The notes beneath the pieces are model-generated. The model made no database searches, was not told where the DNA came from, and was given only the letters and a program-made list of their open reading frames with translations. From Meghimatium bilineatum (lineage: Eukaryota > Mollusca > Gastropoda > Stylommatophora > Philomycidae): a DNA stretch of 64,000 bases. Made by a program: the position numbers and the translations under genes. Shown here in pieces: positions 36,301 through 46,178 of the stretch. The stretch spans positions 63,040,813 through 63,104,812 of the forward strand of contig CM067306.1 of NCBI GenBank assembly GCA_034231615.1. The letters are read 5' to 3'. Each line of letters begins with the position of its first letter. Position 1 is the first letter of the stretch.

Positions 36301-37510
36301 ACCACCAACAAAAACAACAACATCAACACCACCACCAACAAAAACAACAAAAACAACAAAAACAACAACATCAACACCACCACCAAATGACCAATGAAAA
36401 TCAAGTAAAAAAGAATTCTAATAGCGTCACTCACTTTTGAAGGATGATTCATACTAATCCACATGACTGTATAATCAACGAAGGACACGATTCGACTATG
36501 CTATGTGCTAGATAGTGATTCCATTCTTGTAGGTAAAAATTAAAACTTTTTTAATGTGTAGAACAACTACCGAGAAACGGTTAGTCTAAACTCAGAACAA
36601 AACAGTATATGGACGGTGCAACTCAAATGTTGAACTTTGCGATTTAATTAAAACACAGAATATCAACTCAACACAATCGTACACAATTTATATTATGAAC
36701 ATATAAATTCTACTTACCGTCAGAAACTTTGGAAGACTTTTCGACCTGACGAGTGGATGCTGGATTCGCGTGCTGGGTTGTTGCTGTGGTAGCCTGGATG
36801 GTTTCTGTGCTGAGTGCCGACACAGGTATAGTTGTGGAAGGTGAGTTCTGCACGCGAACTAAATTTGATTGCGATACGGTGTCTTGTGTTAGAGGTTGTT
36901 TTTGTTGTGATGTTGGTTTCTGTTGTTGCTGTACGAGGTTCTGTTGTTTCTGGGTGGTGTTCTGCTGTTGCTGTTCCGGGATCTGTTGTTGCTGTGCCGG
37001 GTTTTGCTGTTGTGGTTGCATTTGCGGCGTTAATTTCAGCTGTTGTGGTTTCTGCGGCTGTGGTGATGTATTCTGTTGTTGTAGCGGATTCTGTAGCTGT
37101 GGTTGTGTTGGTTTCTGTTGCAGCTGTGATACAGGTATTTTCCGTTGTAATTGTGCCGCTGAATTCTGCGGTTGTGGTGATGACTTCTGCTGTTGTAGTT
37201 GCACAGCTTTCTGCTGTTCTTGTGATTGTGGTGCTGTATTTTTTTGTTGTGGTGTTGAATTTTGCTGTTGCTGTACTGACGTCTGCTGCAGCTGTTCCTG
37301 TTGCACAGGTTTCTGTTGTTCCTGTGGTACTGGAACCTGCTGGTTTCTTGGTTGTTGCTGTTGAAGTGCTGGTTGTTTCTCTTGAAGCAACTGTTTATGA
37401 TTGTCTACTTCCTCCTGTTCTTGCTGTTGATGTGGTGTCTCCAGTGGTTGGGGCGTCAGTCGACAAAGATCTTTCACAGTTTTCACTACAAACCACGGAA
37501 TCGTCAGCAT
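24101..37510 (-). CDS. Glutamine-rich protein with six EF-hands (five exons, 495 aa)
   Basis: Exons in transcript order: 37510-36718, 34485-34325, 28356-28262, 27740-27572, 24370-24101. Junction phases agree (1, 0, 2, 0) and all introns are GT-AG. Residues 1-264 are low-complexity and Gln-rich after MLTIPWFVVKTVKDL. Six EF-hand loops follow at 289-300, 325-336, 362-373, 400-411, 433-444 and 470-481. Loops 1, 2, 3 and 5 are canonical; loops 4 and 6 have Lys and Cys where the first Ca-binding Asp should be. No signal peptide or membrane segment is seen, so a cytosolic or nuclear Ca-binding protein is likely (inference). Met269, at the start of the second exon, could start a 227-aa EF-hand-only form. 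ATG 37510 has an in-frame TAG 12 bases upstream. I do not recognise a named family. It converges on the receptor gene. Confidence 0.75.
24585..24790. repeat. Minisatellite, 28-bp unit
   Basis: About seven copies of gagctaagaacgcatggtga, in the last intron of the EF-hand gene. Confidence 0.9.
25480..25720. repeat. Minisatellite, unit about 44-46 bp
   Basis: Five copies of gaaggttgaatgttgctata in the same intron. Confidence 0.88.
25770..26010 (-). mobile_element. LINE C-terminal fragment
   Basis: Minus strand encodes GRPRK, a basic linker and, in other frames, SILRANRSNGLHT-like sequence equivalent to the KWFAHI region of LINE ends. Confidence 0.5.
26015..26200 (+). mobile_element. tRNA-derived SINE, family C, copy 3
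   Basis: A-box-like CATAGTGGTTAAGCACTTC; decayed B box GATTTGAATCTT; body ctcctgggattatcatttgaag. Confidence 0.6.
26735..26865 (-). mobile_element. SINE family F, tail portion
   Basis: Shares gaggctttctatgggcggtg, ggaaataaaggccg and gtgacatgtacaggaaggat with 45925-46135, which has the tRNA-like head on the minus strand. Confidence 0.5.
26880..27255 (-). mobile_element. LINE fragment
   Basis: Minus-strand text matches LINE C-terminal style (agaatgaaccagaaccaac, ggatacagggccagagg). Heavily decayed. Confidence 0.45.
27572..27740 (-). CDS. EF-hand exon 4 (loop 3 and half of loop 4)
   Basis: Follows gttcttgcag on the minus strand and ends AAG|gtaagg. Encodes EFVLRKTFLKL, canonical loop DKDGSGYLSRSE, and the first seven residues (KEDKDEK) of a split fourth loop. 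Confidence 0.9.
27850..28060. repeat. Minisatellite of gtgtat/catcatatgtgtatcac units
   Basis: About seven degenerate copies with a unit near 32 bp. Confidence 0.8.
28065..28212. repeat. Minisatellite, unit about 39 bp
   Basis: Three to four copies of caactgctccactccatgta, ending about 50 bp from EF-hand exon 3. Confidence 0.85.
28262..28356 (-). CDS. EF-hand exon 3 (loop 2)
   Basis: Follows tccccacag on the minus strand and ends ATCAA|gtaatc. Encodes IFGHL, loop DRDRDQKVTKEE and LKNLPRLSIK. If the intron is retained, the codon after Lys350 is TAA, formed across the donor. Confidence 0.88.
28780..29130. repeat. 20-bp minisatellite, about 17 copies
   Basis: attgtataacaatagaacaa with regular att/aat swaps between units. 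Confidence 0.92.
29225..29500 (-). mobile_element. tRNA-derived SINE, family C2, reverse copy
   Basis: Reverse complement of the 11570-11850 body: ctctccggtggctgggtgaa, ggttgaccagaaactacctg. Confidence 0.6.
29500..29890. other. No recognisable feature
   Basis: Intronic single-copy-looking sequence; nothing seen. Confidence 0.4.
29895..30070. repeat. Degenerate minisatellite
   Basis: Four loose copies of gagattatatctacaacaga. Confidence 0.75.
30285..30555 (+). mobile_element. SINE-like repeat family A, copy 3
   Basis: Blocks ggttttggggtggagttggc, tcagatgtgtcaggccgaaa and aatctgcaggagtttgag in family order. Confidence 0.65.
31263..31441. mobile_element. Small MITE with 18-bp perfect inverted ends
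   Basis: aatataagacatgttggt at 31263-31280 is exactly inverted at 31424-31441; similarity extends inward (cgattgaaa against tctcaatga). 179 bp, no coding. Confidence 0.65.
31530..31800 (-). repeat. Tandem triplication overlapping a reverse family B SINE
   Basis: tgttcactgttgtaagcaat repeats three times, and two copies run on into cgtctcaaactcccgcc and ttgtagcaggacaatg, the reverse of the family B 3' end. The SINE continues to about 31800 (ccagcaggatgttgtcc). Confidence 0.7.
31865..31965. repeat. 16-bp tandem repeat
   Basis: agtggagtagtaaaca, about six copies. Confidence 0.9.
32198..32353 (+). mobile_element. Short SINE-like insertion with target-site duplication
   Basis: A 130-bp body (32211-32340) ends in acaaacaaacaaac and is flanked by ataccacctcaac (32198-32210 and 32341-32353). 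The 3' 70 bp, containing the 16-bp palindrome GCACGGATATCCGTGC, recur at 53111-53179. No clear A/B boxes. Confidence 0.78.
32480..32760 (-). mobile_element. tRNA-derived SINE, family C2, reverse copy with internal duplication
   Basis: Same blocks as 29225-29500 (ccggcgtcataacacgg, ttcctggtggctgagtg); gctgcctagtcagtagttga is duplicated. Confidence 0.6.
32780..32825. repeat. G-rich tract
   Basis: Runs of ggggtggg over about 45 bp, with enough G-runs to form a G-quadruplex on the plus strand. Confidence 0.6.
32930..33030 (+). mobile_element. LINE C-terminal scrap
   Basis: Encodes MERLLLEGAIAGTRDRGR then RRRWTEMFRDA, the usual LINE basic end. Confidence 0.55.
33100..33300 (-). mobile_element. 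tRNA-derived SINE, family E, reverse copy
   Basis: Minus strand reads tctgtgtcagcgtggtacag and gataccgggttgaaat, matching the A/B-box region at 55735-55930. Confidence 0.55.
33420..34265 (+). mobile_element. LINE 3' part with intact C-terminal frame and C2H2 finger
   Basis: 33648-34139 is uninterrupted for 163 residues: MGVRWQDRVPDTEI, QLRWPSHIVRMPDNHLSKGL, and a final zinc finger CMHCNRTF...HLRNH. Upstream (33420-33640) reads DVYCAVVLPTLLYAASCWTV with breaks. Ends in a (CAT)n tail. Lies about 60 bp from EF-hand exon 2, in the intron. Confidence 0.8.
34325..34485 (-). CDS. EF-hand exon 2 (loop 1)
   Basis: Follows tatctacag on the minus strand and ends AAG|gtagac. Encodes GDKMSFEWAQQQ and the canonical loop DKDKSGSLSLQE. 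Its internal Met is a possible alternative start. Confidence 0.88.
34490..36030 (-). mobile_element. Intron with a possible RNase H-type retroelement remnant
   Basis: Minus strand near 35360-35470 reads GNERADPLTK, an RNase H-like motif, in a broken context; class undecided. The rest of this intron shows nothing recognisable. Confidence 0.35.
36040..36390. repeat. CAA/CCA-rich tandem repeat
   Basis: Units of 24-27 bp such as acaacatcaacaccaccacc; open in one frame on each strand only because of composition. Confidence 0.9.
36718..37510 (-). CDS. Gln-rich first coding exon of EF-hand gene
   Basis: Open for 264 codons from ATG 37510, ending GACG|gtaagt, a strong donor. Composition is dominated by Gln, Pro, Asn, Thr and Ser, with loose units such as QQQNSTPQQK. 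The opposite strand is also open over much of this span, which is a by-product of the repetitive codons. Its link to the EF-hand exons rests on phase and donor quality and needs a transcript. Confidence 0.65.
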
Positions 37511-37889
37511 TGTGTAGAATATCTAATCTTTATTCACCAGAGCCGAAATTAATATCGCTAATGTATATATGCCGGTTAAGAAATATGAAATGATGTCCTC
37601 ACATACAATTAATTCAACACAATTTGTAGCTTGATAATTTGTACACAGTTTGATGTGTGCAAGATCAGCCATCAACTGGAATAATGTAAGTATGGAAGAC
37701 TCACCTTTAAGTCACGTTAGGTAATGTGGGCTCGATTATTGCAAGAATTTGTTATACGACTACTGGTATTCGATTATATAGGGCATGCTTTAACTTTGGG
37801 CGTGAGTGTTAGACGAAATGTGGGTGTTTTGTGGGGGAAAATTACAACATTCCAGTCTGACGAAATCTCGTAAATTTGCGCAGAAAATG

Positions 37890-38020
37890 TCGAGTCCTGT
37901 GGGGATGTTACATGACGTAGAGTTCATGTGGGGATGTTACGTGATATAGAGTACATGTGGGGATGTTACGTGATATAGAGTACATGTGGGGATGTTACGT
38001 GATATAGAGTACATGTGGGT
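37890..38020. repeat. 29-bp tandem repeat
   Basis: gtggggatgttacgtgatat, four to five copies, upstream (5') of the EF-hand gene. Confidence 0.88.
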
Positions 38021-38130
38021 ATTAAAACTTGCATTTTTTTTTCGTATAATAAAAAAAAATGCATGTAGTTTTTATGTACAGTTGCTGCAAAATGTATTTG
38101 GTTAAGAATTTTTTAAAACATAATTTATGG

Positions 38131-38557
38131 ACAGTCCCTAAAGGAGAAGTCTCCCGGTTGATATGGACTAGAATTATGGTGAAAGGTAGCACAAATGGGA
38201 GCTAACTCTTTAAAAAAAGAGGTTCTTGTTTAGAACCAGTGTCCTCTTATTTATTATTTCCCTTGACTATGTTTATTATTTTATATTTATCACTTATTTA
38301 TTTAAATATAAATTTAATTAGGGTTATGGTTAATTATCTAAAGCATAACTAACCCTAACCCTACAAAGTAAAATTTTGAATTAATTATTTATAAAATATT
38401 TAGATTACTTAATCCTAAAATAAGCAGGAAGACACGGTTTCAAGCCAGAACCAAGGAAGATATAGCTTTTTATATTTAAAGGGTTAACTCCCCTGTAAGT
38501 TTGAGATACCCAACACCCTTAATAATGATTAAGTCAATGTCCATCGGGAGACTGTTC
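38131..38557. mobile_element. Foldback element with telomere-like centre, copy 1
   Basis: Long imperfect inverted repeat: acagtccc...tctcccggttgatatgg against the inverse near 38540-38557; the centre has ttagggttatggttaa and taaccctaaccc. Related to 59035-59290. Confidence 0.6.
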
Positions 38558-38773
38558 CGAAACAATTAAATATAGAAACACTCAGAGCAAAGCTGTCTCT
38601 ATCAAGAGTACACCATAGCAAACCATAAGTAATAGACTGTAGCGGTACTGTTAGCGATCATATCCCAGAGATAAATTTAGCGAAATGAATCTTTCGTAGA
38701 AACTAGCTGTTGACGTTCGATAACACGAAACATATAGGATCGGGAGATTGCAGGAGAAGAATCAGGAGACAAT

Positions 38774-39178
38774 CATGGAAGATGGTAGGATAAATAAATC
38801 ATGGAAGATGGTAGGATGAATAAATCATGGAAGATGGTAGGATGAATAAATCATGGAAGATGGTAGGATGAATAAATCATGGAATAGGGTAGGATGAATA
38901 AATCATGGAAGAGGGTAGGATGAATAAATCATGGAACAGGGTAGGATGAATAAATCATGGAAGATGGTAGGATGAATAAATCATGGAACAGGGTAGGATG
39001 AATAAATCATGGAAGAAGGTAGGATGAATAAATCATGGAAAGAGGTAGCAGAAACAAATCATGGAAAGAGGTAGCAGGAACAAATCATGGAAAGAGGTAG
39101 CAGGAACAAATCATGGAAAGAGGTAGTAGGAACAAATCATGGAAAGAGGTAGCAGGAACAAATCATGGAAAGAGGATA
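38774..39178. repeat. 26-bp satellite, left part of a split array
   Basis: atcatggaagatggtaggat, shifting to atcatggaaagaggtagcag; about 15 copies. Confidence 0.9.
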
Positions 39179-40080
39179 ATCATCATCAGGTAGCTTATAC
39201 TGACCAGGATGTAGCATGCTAGAAGTCATCACAACCTTTCGAAACTTCTGTCGATCTAGCGCCAATCTTCCTACTTCTGTTACTGCCATGTTCAGATAAT
39301 CTTTGATATCCCGCTTCCAACTTCTTCTTGATTTGCCCCTTTTTCTTATTTCTGGTATAATTCTCCATTATGGTCTTCTCTAGGCTGTCATGGCGTTTAA
39401 TATGGGCCCAAATATTGTAGTTTTCTGGAAAGAATCATGATGTTTATCCAGTTTTATTTCACATTTATTTCTCTGAAGATGGCTACATTGGTGATATTTT
39501 TGGTCCATGGTATTCTGAGGATTTTTCGGCAATATTTTGTTTCAGATGTTGCTATTTTATTTTTCATTTTGTTGTTGATTACTCGGTGTGTCATTAAGAG
39601 ATAGAATTAGAAACGATAACATCAGAGAGATAACCAAAACAATACCAGTAGTGGAACACATCAAGAGATAACAGATCAAGTAGTTTTCACACGCTTCCAG
39701 ACTACCAACAGATAGCATGCCACAGATGACAATGGCACATAGACACAAAACCAGAGGCAGACCATGCAAAAGATGGATCACAGAAATCAAAGAAGCCGCA
39801 ACAACAAGGTTACAAACAGCACACAAGAATGCTACCTCCAGAGCACTCTCTACCCCTGACGCCGCAAGGCAAACACGTGCCACAGCGTATAGAGAGATAG
39901 ATAGGTGATTGTCCAGGATTCACACCCATATGCTGCCACTGGGAATGTGCAAGCTCTTAGGAATGTTATTTTTGTTGTTTTGCAGCAGCTCAGGCATGTG
40001 TTTTTCATTTGTATCAACTTCTTTGACGCGATAGCAAACCTCTTTGTGACTTCTTCATAGCAATCATCGTTTCTTTTGGA
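39178..40080 (-). mobile_element. LINE (RTE-like) inserted in the satellite, itself interrupted
   Basis: Minus strand: FAIASKKLIQMKNTCLSCC and AAYGCESWTI (40070-39920), then KYCRKILRIPWTKNITNV (39560-39480) and further 3' sequence, ending in gatgatgatt. A plus-strand LINE piece sits between the two halves. Confidence 0.65.
39590..39910 (+). mobile_element. Plus-strand LINE 3' fragment nested in the minus-strand LINE
   Basis: Encodes HKTRGRPCKRWITEIKEAA and RALSTPDAARQTRATAYREI. Confidence 0.6.
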
Positions 40081-40680
40081 AAGAGAGAAGGAGGAATAAA
40101 TCATGGAAAGAACAAGTGAGGAATAAATCATGTAAAGAATATGTGAGGAATAAATCATGTAAAGAATATGTGAGGAATAAATCATGTAAAGAATATGTGA
40201 GGAATAAATCATGGAAATAATATGTGAGGATTAAATCATGGAAAGAATATGTGAGGATTAAATCATGTAAAGAATATGTGAGGAATAAATCATGTAAAGA
40301 ATATGTGAGGAATAAATCATGTAAAGAATATGTGAGGAATAAATCATGGAAATAATATGTGAGGAATAAATCATGGAAAGAATATGTGAGGATTAAATCA
40401 TGTAAAGAATATGTGAGGAATAAATCATGTAAAGAACTTGTGAGGAATAAATCATGTAAAGAACATGTGAGGAATAAATCATGTAAAGAACTTGTGGGGA
40501 ATAAATCATGTAAAGAACATGTGAGGAATAAATCATGTAAAGAACTTGTGGGGAATAAATCATGTAAAGAACATGTGAGGAATAAATAATGGAAAGCGAG
40601 AAGGAGGAATAAATCATGGAAAGAGATAAGGAGGAATAAATCATGGAAAACACATGTGAGGAATAAATCATAGAGAGAGG
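40080..40680. repeat. 27-bp satellite, right part of the split array, about 22 copies
   Basis: aataaatcatgtaaagaata plus tgtgagg; the outermost copies read aataaatcatggaaagag, as in 38774-39178. Confidence 0.92.
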
Positions 40681-41049
40681 ATATGGGAATAAATCTGGAA
40701 AGAGGGTTTGAGGAATTAATCATGGAAAGAGGATTGGGGAGTGGGGCGGGGGGGGGGAGTAATAAAGAGTGGAAAAATGTTTGCGATCTTCCCGTGGTCG
40801 TCTGCTTTTGTTCATTGCACAGGTATCGGTGACAGTAGGTCAGCTTGAAAGTTAGCATCGATACTGATATTATCTGACCTTCTGCAAGGACGACATATTT
40901 CTTCAGCTGACTTTTCGTACTTACGTGTACCTGCTCATACCTACCTGTGCCTACCTGATCATATCTACCTGTTTTGCTTGATGTTTTTTGTATGAAAATC
41001 ATTGTTCTAGACATATTTAATATCGTTATGTGTAACTGAAATCTCTGTC

Positions 41050-41545
41050 TATAAATTTACCCTACGATCCACCTATCAATCCAACCATCCACTTATTCAT
41101 ACGCTTATACATTCACCCACTCACCTCTATTCATCCACCCATTCCATCCATTAACTCACTTATTCATCCATCACGAACATATCCATCAATCCACCTATCC
41201 ATCCATCCATCCATCCATCCAATCCAAGCACACATCAAGTTATCTACCAATCTATCCATCCATACACACACTCACTCAACCATTTTTTCATCCTTCCACT
41301 AAGCCACTCACTCATTTCATCCATAAATTCATCCATCCACCCAGTCATCCATTCAGCTATTTATACACCCAACTAACCCATCCATCTATTCATCTGTACC
41401 TACAATTTTATTGGAACCATGCATCTATTCATCTGTCCACCCACCTACCTTTTTATTGGAACCATGCATCTATTCATCTGTCCACCCACCTACCTTTTTA
41501 TTGGAACCATGCATCTATTCATCTGTCCACCCACCTACCTTTTCA
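41050..41545. repeat. ATCC/CATC-rich repeat with three 44-bp units
   Basis: Degenerate (ATCC)n to about 41395, then three copies of attggaaccatgcatctatt. Confidence 0.85.
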
Positions 41546-41689
41546 CTCTAATCATCAAAATAAAAATATGTACCAAACTTGAGACATAATTAATGCTTTT
41601 ATGGTTTATGTGTAGTGGAATATGGAGAACTTCATGAGAACTTCAAATAATAAGTTAGAAAACTTCACGAGAACTTCACATTAGAAGAT

Positions 41690-42250
41690 CGAGAACTTAT
41701 AGATAGAGAAAAAAAAACTACAAAGCGATTCTGGCAACATTTCGTATGATGAAAAAATTATTAAAAGAATAAATATCCTTTGCATTTTGTACATATTAAA
41801 AGACATAATACCTTTTTGAAGACTTCACGAGGGGAGAGTTGAGGGGAGGCGAGCAAGAGGTAGACAGAGATACAAGTGGGAGAGTAACATCACAAGATGG
41901 ACAGGTTAGAGGATGAGAGTTAAGGGGAAGCGAACACAAGATAGGGAGATGTACAAGGATGAGAGATACATCACGAAATTGACACGTTACAGTTTAGCAG
42001 AGTGCACCATTAAAACAAGCGATAGAGGATGTTGTAGGTCCGTTTCATCCAATCTTTTTTGCGGAGATGACACTGCATGATGCTGACCACATCTTTATTT
42101 CATCCATTTATCTGTCGAACTTTATTTTAATTTATAGCTTAATTAATATCAACATGTCATACTGAAGATTGGCAGCACTGAAGTTTGGGAAGGTTATGAT
42201 GACTGCTACAATGTGTCCTGGTCATATTTGACTTAATGATGATGATGATG
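41690..42250 (+). mobile_element. LINE 3' end with duplicated C-terminal module and (GAT)n tail
   Basis: Encodes ISYDEKIIKRINIL, then RVEGRRARGRQRYKWESNIT followed by a second, diverged module (VKGKRTQDREMYKDE), then SNLFCGDDTA. Ends at gatgatgatgatg near 42250. Confidence 0.65.
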
Positions 42251-42339
42251 AAGGTATGAAAACCTTTATGATTTTGACATTCTATTCTATAATACACCAC
42301 ATCTTATCGTCGTACATTAGCAGAAGTCGGTGGTGTCTA

Positions 42340-43030
42340 GGGCCATTCATCATCATCAGGTGCCAAGCCGGCAGGCGTAGGCTGTCATTGGCTCTCCACA
42401 GCTCTCTGTCCACAGTATTATATATCAAAGTCGTTGTTGTTTCCTTGCCGTGCCAGGTTGTCAAACTGTCTAATATTTTCTCACGTTGTCGCCCTCTGTC
42501 TCTGGTGCCTTCAATCTTGCCTGTTGTGATTATGTTCTCTAAACCTGCCTGTCTCATGAAGTGGCCAAAAAATTAAGATTGCCGTTTTCTTATATTGTTG
42601 ATTAAGGTCAGTTTCACATTTGACTCTTTCAAAACCTCCACATTAGTTTTTCTGGCAGTCCATGATACTCTCAGCATTCTTCTGTAGAACCACATCTATA
42701 TTGCCTCTAATTTCCCACTTTACAGTTTGTTTATTGTCCAAGACTCGCACCCATATGTTAGTATAGGGGTTATATAGCACTGCAAAACTCTTTTTCTCAT
42801 CTCTAATGACAAGGTCATATTACACAGTATATTTTTCATTTTTCTGAATGTTGTTTTTGCCTGTCCTATTCTGCATCTTATTGCTGTTGAACTTCTTCCA
42901 TCTGTTGTAATCATTGTACCTAAATATTTGAATTGGTGGACCTGTTTTAATACTATATCATTCATTTTGATCTTGCAAGGTGTGTTATTTTGTTTCTTTG
43001 AAATAACCATTACTTCTGTAAGGGCCATTG
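42340..43030 (-). mobile_element. LINE C-terminal fragment (RTE-like)
   Basis: From 43028 down: MALTEVMVISKKQNN, FKYLGTMITTDGRSS, CYITPILTYGCESWTINKL; then, with frame changes, LENIITTGKIEGTRDRGRQR. Best-preserved copy of the family at 2202-2910. Tail-to-tail with the element at 41690-42250. Confidence 0.75.
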
Positions 43031-43160
43031 GTGTAAATAAAATGGCGACAAAAGTTAATTCGTTTGTTTATGTACATCTGCTGGAAATATAGTAGGACCA
43101 TCGTGGTTCTACAAGAGAGATTCAGAGGGAGTTTGAGAATGAAAGCTGAAGATGATTTGT
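43025..43160 (+). mobile_element. SINE-like family B copy
   Basis: gggccattggtgtaaataaa, atctgctggaaatatagtag, gagtttgagaatgaaagctg. Confidence 0.6.
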
Positions 43161-43713
43161 AAAATTTTGAGAATGACTTGAGTTAAATGCCTTTAGTTTA
43201 GAATGAGACTCAGAGGCGTAGCGAGCAAGTAGATGTGTAGGGAGGGCGATCGCCCTGGGTGCTGGCTGCGCATTGGAACATTTTTAGGACAAACATTATA
43301 TTTGTTTCGAATATTACTAATTATTGCATTTTAAAAATAATAATAGTAATAATATCCATAAAACGTCAGGGTCGTAGGGGTGCCACGCTGAAGACATCAT
43401 AAAAAAAACCTCCAAAGAAAAAATTCCGTTCTCTACCATTCGGACGAATGTAGAAAACAAACCCATTGCCCAGACAATGCCTTGATGTTATCAATCCAGG
43501 ATTTTCATTAACAACCTATTTTCCTCCACGTCTCGACTGTTCCTTGCAAAGTTATTTTAGAAAGTGAGTTGTGTCTCGTTACATGCTCAAACCAAACATG
43601 TTTTCGTCGTTTCACCACTGCCAAAGAGGTTCAGCGTAACCTGCAAGTTTGTTTATCTGCTACCAGACGAATATATTTGTGTTAATTTTTTAAATATATT
43701 TGTCAAATTGGCT

Positions 43714-44225
43714 GTTACCTATTTATTTAGTCTACTGTTACCTGTTTATTTAGTCTACTGTTACCTGTTTATTTAGTCTACTGTTACCTGTTTATTTTGT
43801 CTACTGTTACCTATTTATTTAGTCTACTGTTACCTATTTATTTAGTCTACTGTTACCTGTTTATTTAGTCTACTGTTACCTGTTTATTTAGTCTACTGTT
43901 ACCTGTTTATTTAGTCTACTGTTACCTGTTTATTTAGTCTAGTGTTACCTATTTATTTAGTCTACTGTTACCTGTTTATTTAGTCAACTGTTACCTGTTT
44001 ATTTAGTCTACTGTTACCTGTTTATTTAGTCTACTGTTACCTGTTTATTTAGTCTAGTGTTACCTGTTTATTTAGTCTACTGTTACCTGTTTATTTAGTC
44101 TACTGTTACCTGTTTATTTAGTCTACTGTTACCTGTTTATTTAGTCTACTGTTACCTGTTTATTTAGTCAACTGTTACCTGTTTATTTAGTCTACCGTTA
44201 CATGTTTATTTAGTCTACTGGTATT
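43714..44225. repeat. 23-bp minisatellite, about 22 copies
   Basis: tgtttatttagtctactgtt plus acc, highly uniform. Confidence 0.93.
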
Positions 44226-44229
44226 TATC

Positions 44230-45035
44230 TTTCAGACCTTGTACCCCTCTGAGTATAAGGCTTCTCCAATAGGAATTGCACCAAGTCGAACTGTGACGTC
44301 TCCTGGGTATGAAAGAAAGCTCAATAAACCTTTCCATGGCACATAGGAAGTAAGAGCGAGTTTCTCGTAATTTCTGGGGTTCTCAAACAAACAAATATAC
44401 AATCTTCCAGACTTTCGTTAGTAATCTCTTGAAAGTGTCTTGTACGCTGTTTTTTTGTAATTTTTTGTGTGATACCTATCTCCTATAGTGTGATGGTATG
44501 TGCATTCATTGTAAAGGTGACATTTCTGCTATAAATGTGTCATTGCTAATGATGATATGCTGTCAGGTCTATAGTTTCTACTTAATTCTTTATCCCAATA
44601 CGGATCTTAATGTCTTGTCGTAACGTTTTGTGAAGTAACTATAAAAATGTAGGTTTTAGAGGTTTACCGACAGAACGGGCTTGTTTAAATTGTTGTTTTA
44701 GTGGCTTGTCGAGAATAAGGAGTTAACATGCGTTTTATTAATTTTTGAATTTTTATTTTTCTGCTTGTTATTTTACAGTTTGTGATAGCTACCCCATACT
44801 TCCTCTGTATTTTTTGTATCTTGCGAATCTGACATGATAAAAATATATTTCAAATTTTATTAATGTTTTTAGTTTGTTCTGTCTGTATGTTGTGTAGTCA
44901 GAGAAAGGCGTCACTCATCTTGACTGATCAAATTTTTCACTGGCTGATACAAATACAATTGGCCACTGAGAAGCTTGGATCACTCTCATCAGCCAAAATG
45001 AGTGACGAGTAACTCAGATATGTAACAAGTTGACA
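44230..45035. other. Mostly unrecognised; holds one dispersed repeat
   Basis: 44240-44360 pairs with 7893-8022. The remainder shows nothing recognisable. Confidence 0.4.
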
Positions 45036-45039
45036 GGGA

Positions 45040-45215
45040 CCTATATAAGAAAGAAGATCATTTAAAACAGGAACGATATCATTACAAGTCGCTTGACCTA
45101 ATTCATAACCACAGGCCCTGATGGTCAGAAGAGCTCAGATTAGACTGTCTTGTTTTTCTTCAAACAATTCTGTTGAACCTTCAACTTAATTAAATAAAAT
45201 CTACTATTTATGGTG
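45040..45215 (+). repeat. Dispersed duplicate, pair with 46496-46675
   Basis: gacctatataagaaagaaga through aagtcgcttgacctaattca, gccctgatggtcagaagagc and caattctgttgaaccttcaa recur in order at 46496-46675 with few differences. Confidence 0.8.
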
Positions 45216-45924
45216 AGGTACTCTTCTTTCAACCTCGGACTATAGCCCGGTTTGGTTATATCAGAGCTTTAAAACTATAATAATTAGTGGAGGTGTAATT
45301 ATAGTAATCCAACCACCACGACTTCCGTGATGTACTCAATTTCCTTTAACTGAGTCTAATCTTCAGTGAATTTTTACGGATCGATATTCCAGATATAGGT
45401 TGCCAGAATTTGGCGAATTTAAGGCTAAATTTAACAAATTGAGCAATCTTTAGCCGTATCTGACCACGTCATTTTATATTGTGCTAAATTGGTCAATTTG
45501 ATGTCTTAAAATGGTAGCAGTATGACTAATTTTGGCATTAATTTAATTTAATTTGACTATAATGAATTTCAAGTATATGGCAACACTGGTCCAGATAAGA
45601 TTGTGATTATTTTCGTCCTTTTCGTTGATCACCATGTATATACTTTATGTTGCCTGCCAACGTAGACCAACGACATTCACGTCAATAATAAACAACGTTG
45701 CGTATGTTTTGATTCTTTGATGTTTTGAATCATGTTGGGATTCTACTAGTAAGGCTTTGCTCTCAATAGGCACGTTCGAACCAACGACGTCTTGAGTCCA
45801 AGGGTAACGCCAACAACTTAGCGTATCTATTCAGGACGTAGCCATTAACAATCATTTTTTGGCTGTAGTGATTTTCTAGGAAATATAAACACATCCAGTA
45901 GTTTGTCATTGATTTGTGAACTTA

Positions 45925-46135
45925 TACTTTATATGCCTGTGGTGGGATACGAGGCTTTCTGTGGGTTGTGGAAATAAAGGCCGATTTGTTATAGCAGACC
46001 CGTGACATGTACAGAAAGGATTTTTATTGTATCTTCGAAAGATAAAAATCCCGCCCCAACCGTGGATTGAACCCGGGACCTTAAGAATCTGAGAACGGCG
46101 TTTTAACCACACAACCATGTGCATAGCAACTGCAG
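45925..46135 (-). mobile_element. tRNA-derived SINE, family F
   Basis: Minus strand: A-box-like TGGTTGTGTGGTTAAAACGC and B box CCCGGGTTCAATCC, then a body shared with 26735-26865. Confidence 0.7.
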
Positions 46136-46178
46136 TAAACGAGATGTGAACCAGGTCTTCTTAGATGGTACCTACTCG

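Noticed and set aside
35979-36488. Thr/Pro- or Val/Leu-rich frames on both strands
   Set aside because: Composition artefact of the CAA/CCA tandem repeat.
36753-37593. Plus-strand Cys/Val-rich frames of 203 and 253 codons
   Set aside because: Antisense shadows of the Gln-rich exon; CAG/CAA codons read backwards lack stops.
40064-41014. 316-codon minus-strand frame
   Set aside because: Almost all of it is the 27-bp satellite, whose length is a multiple of three.
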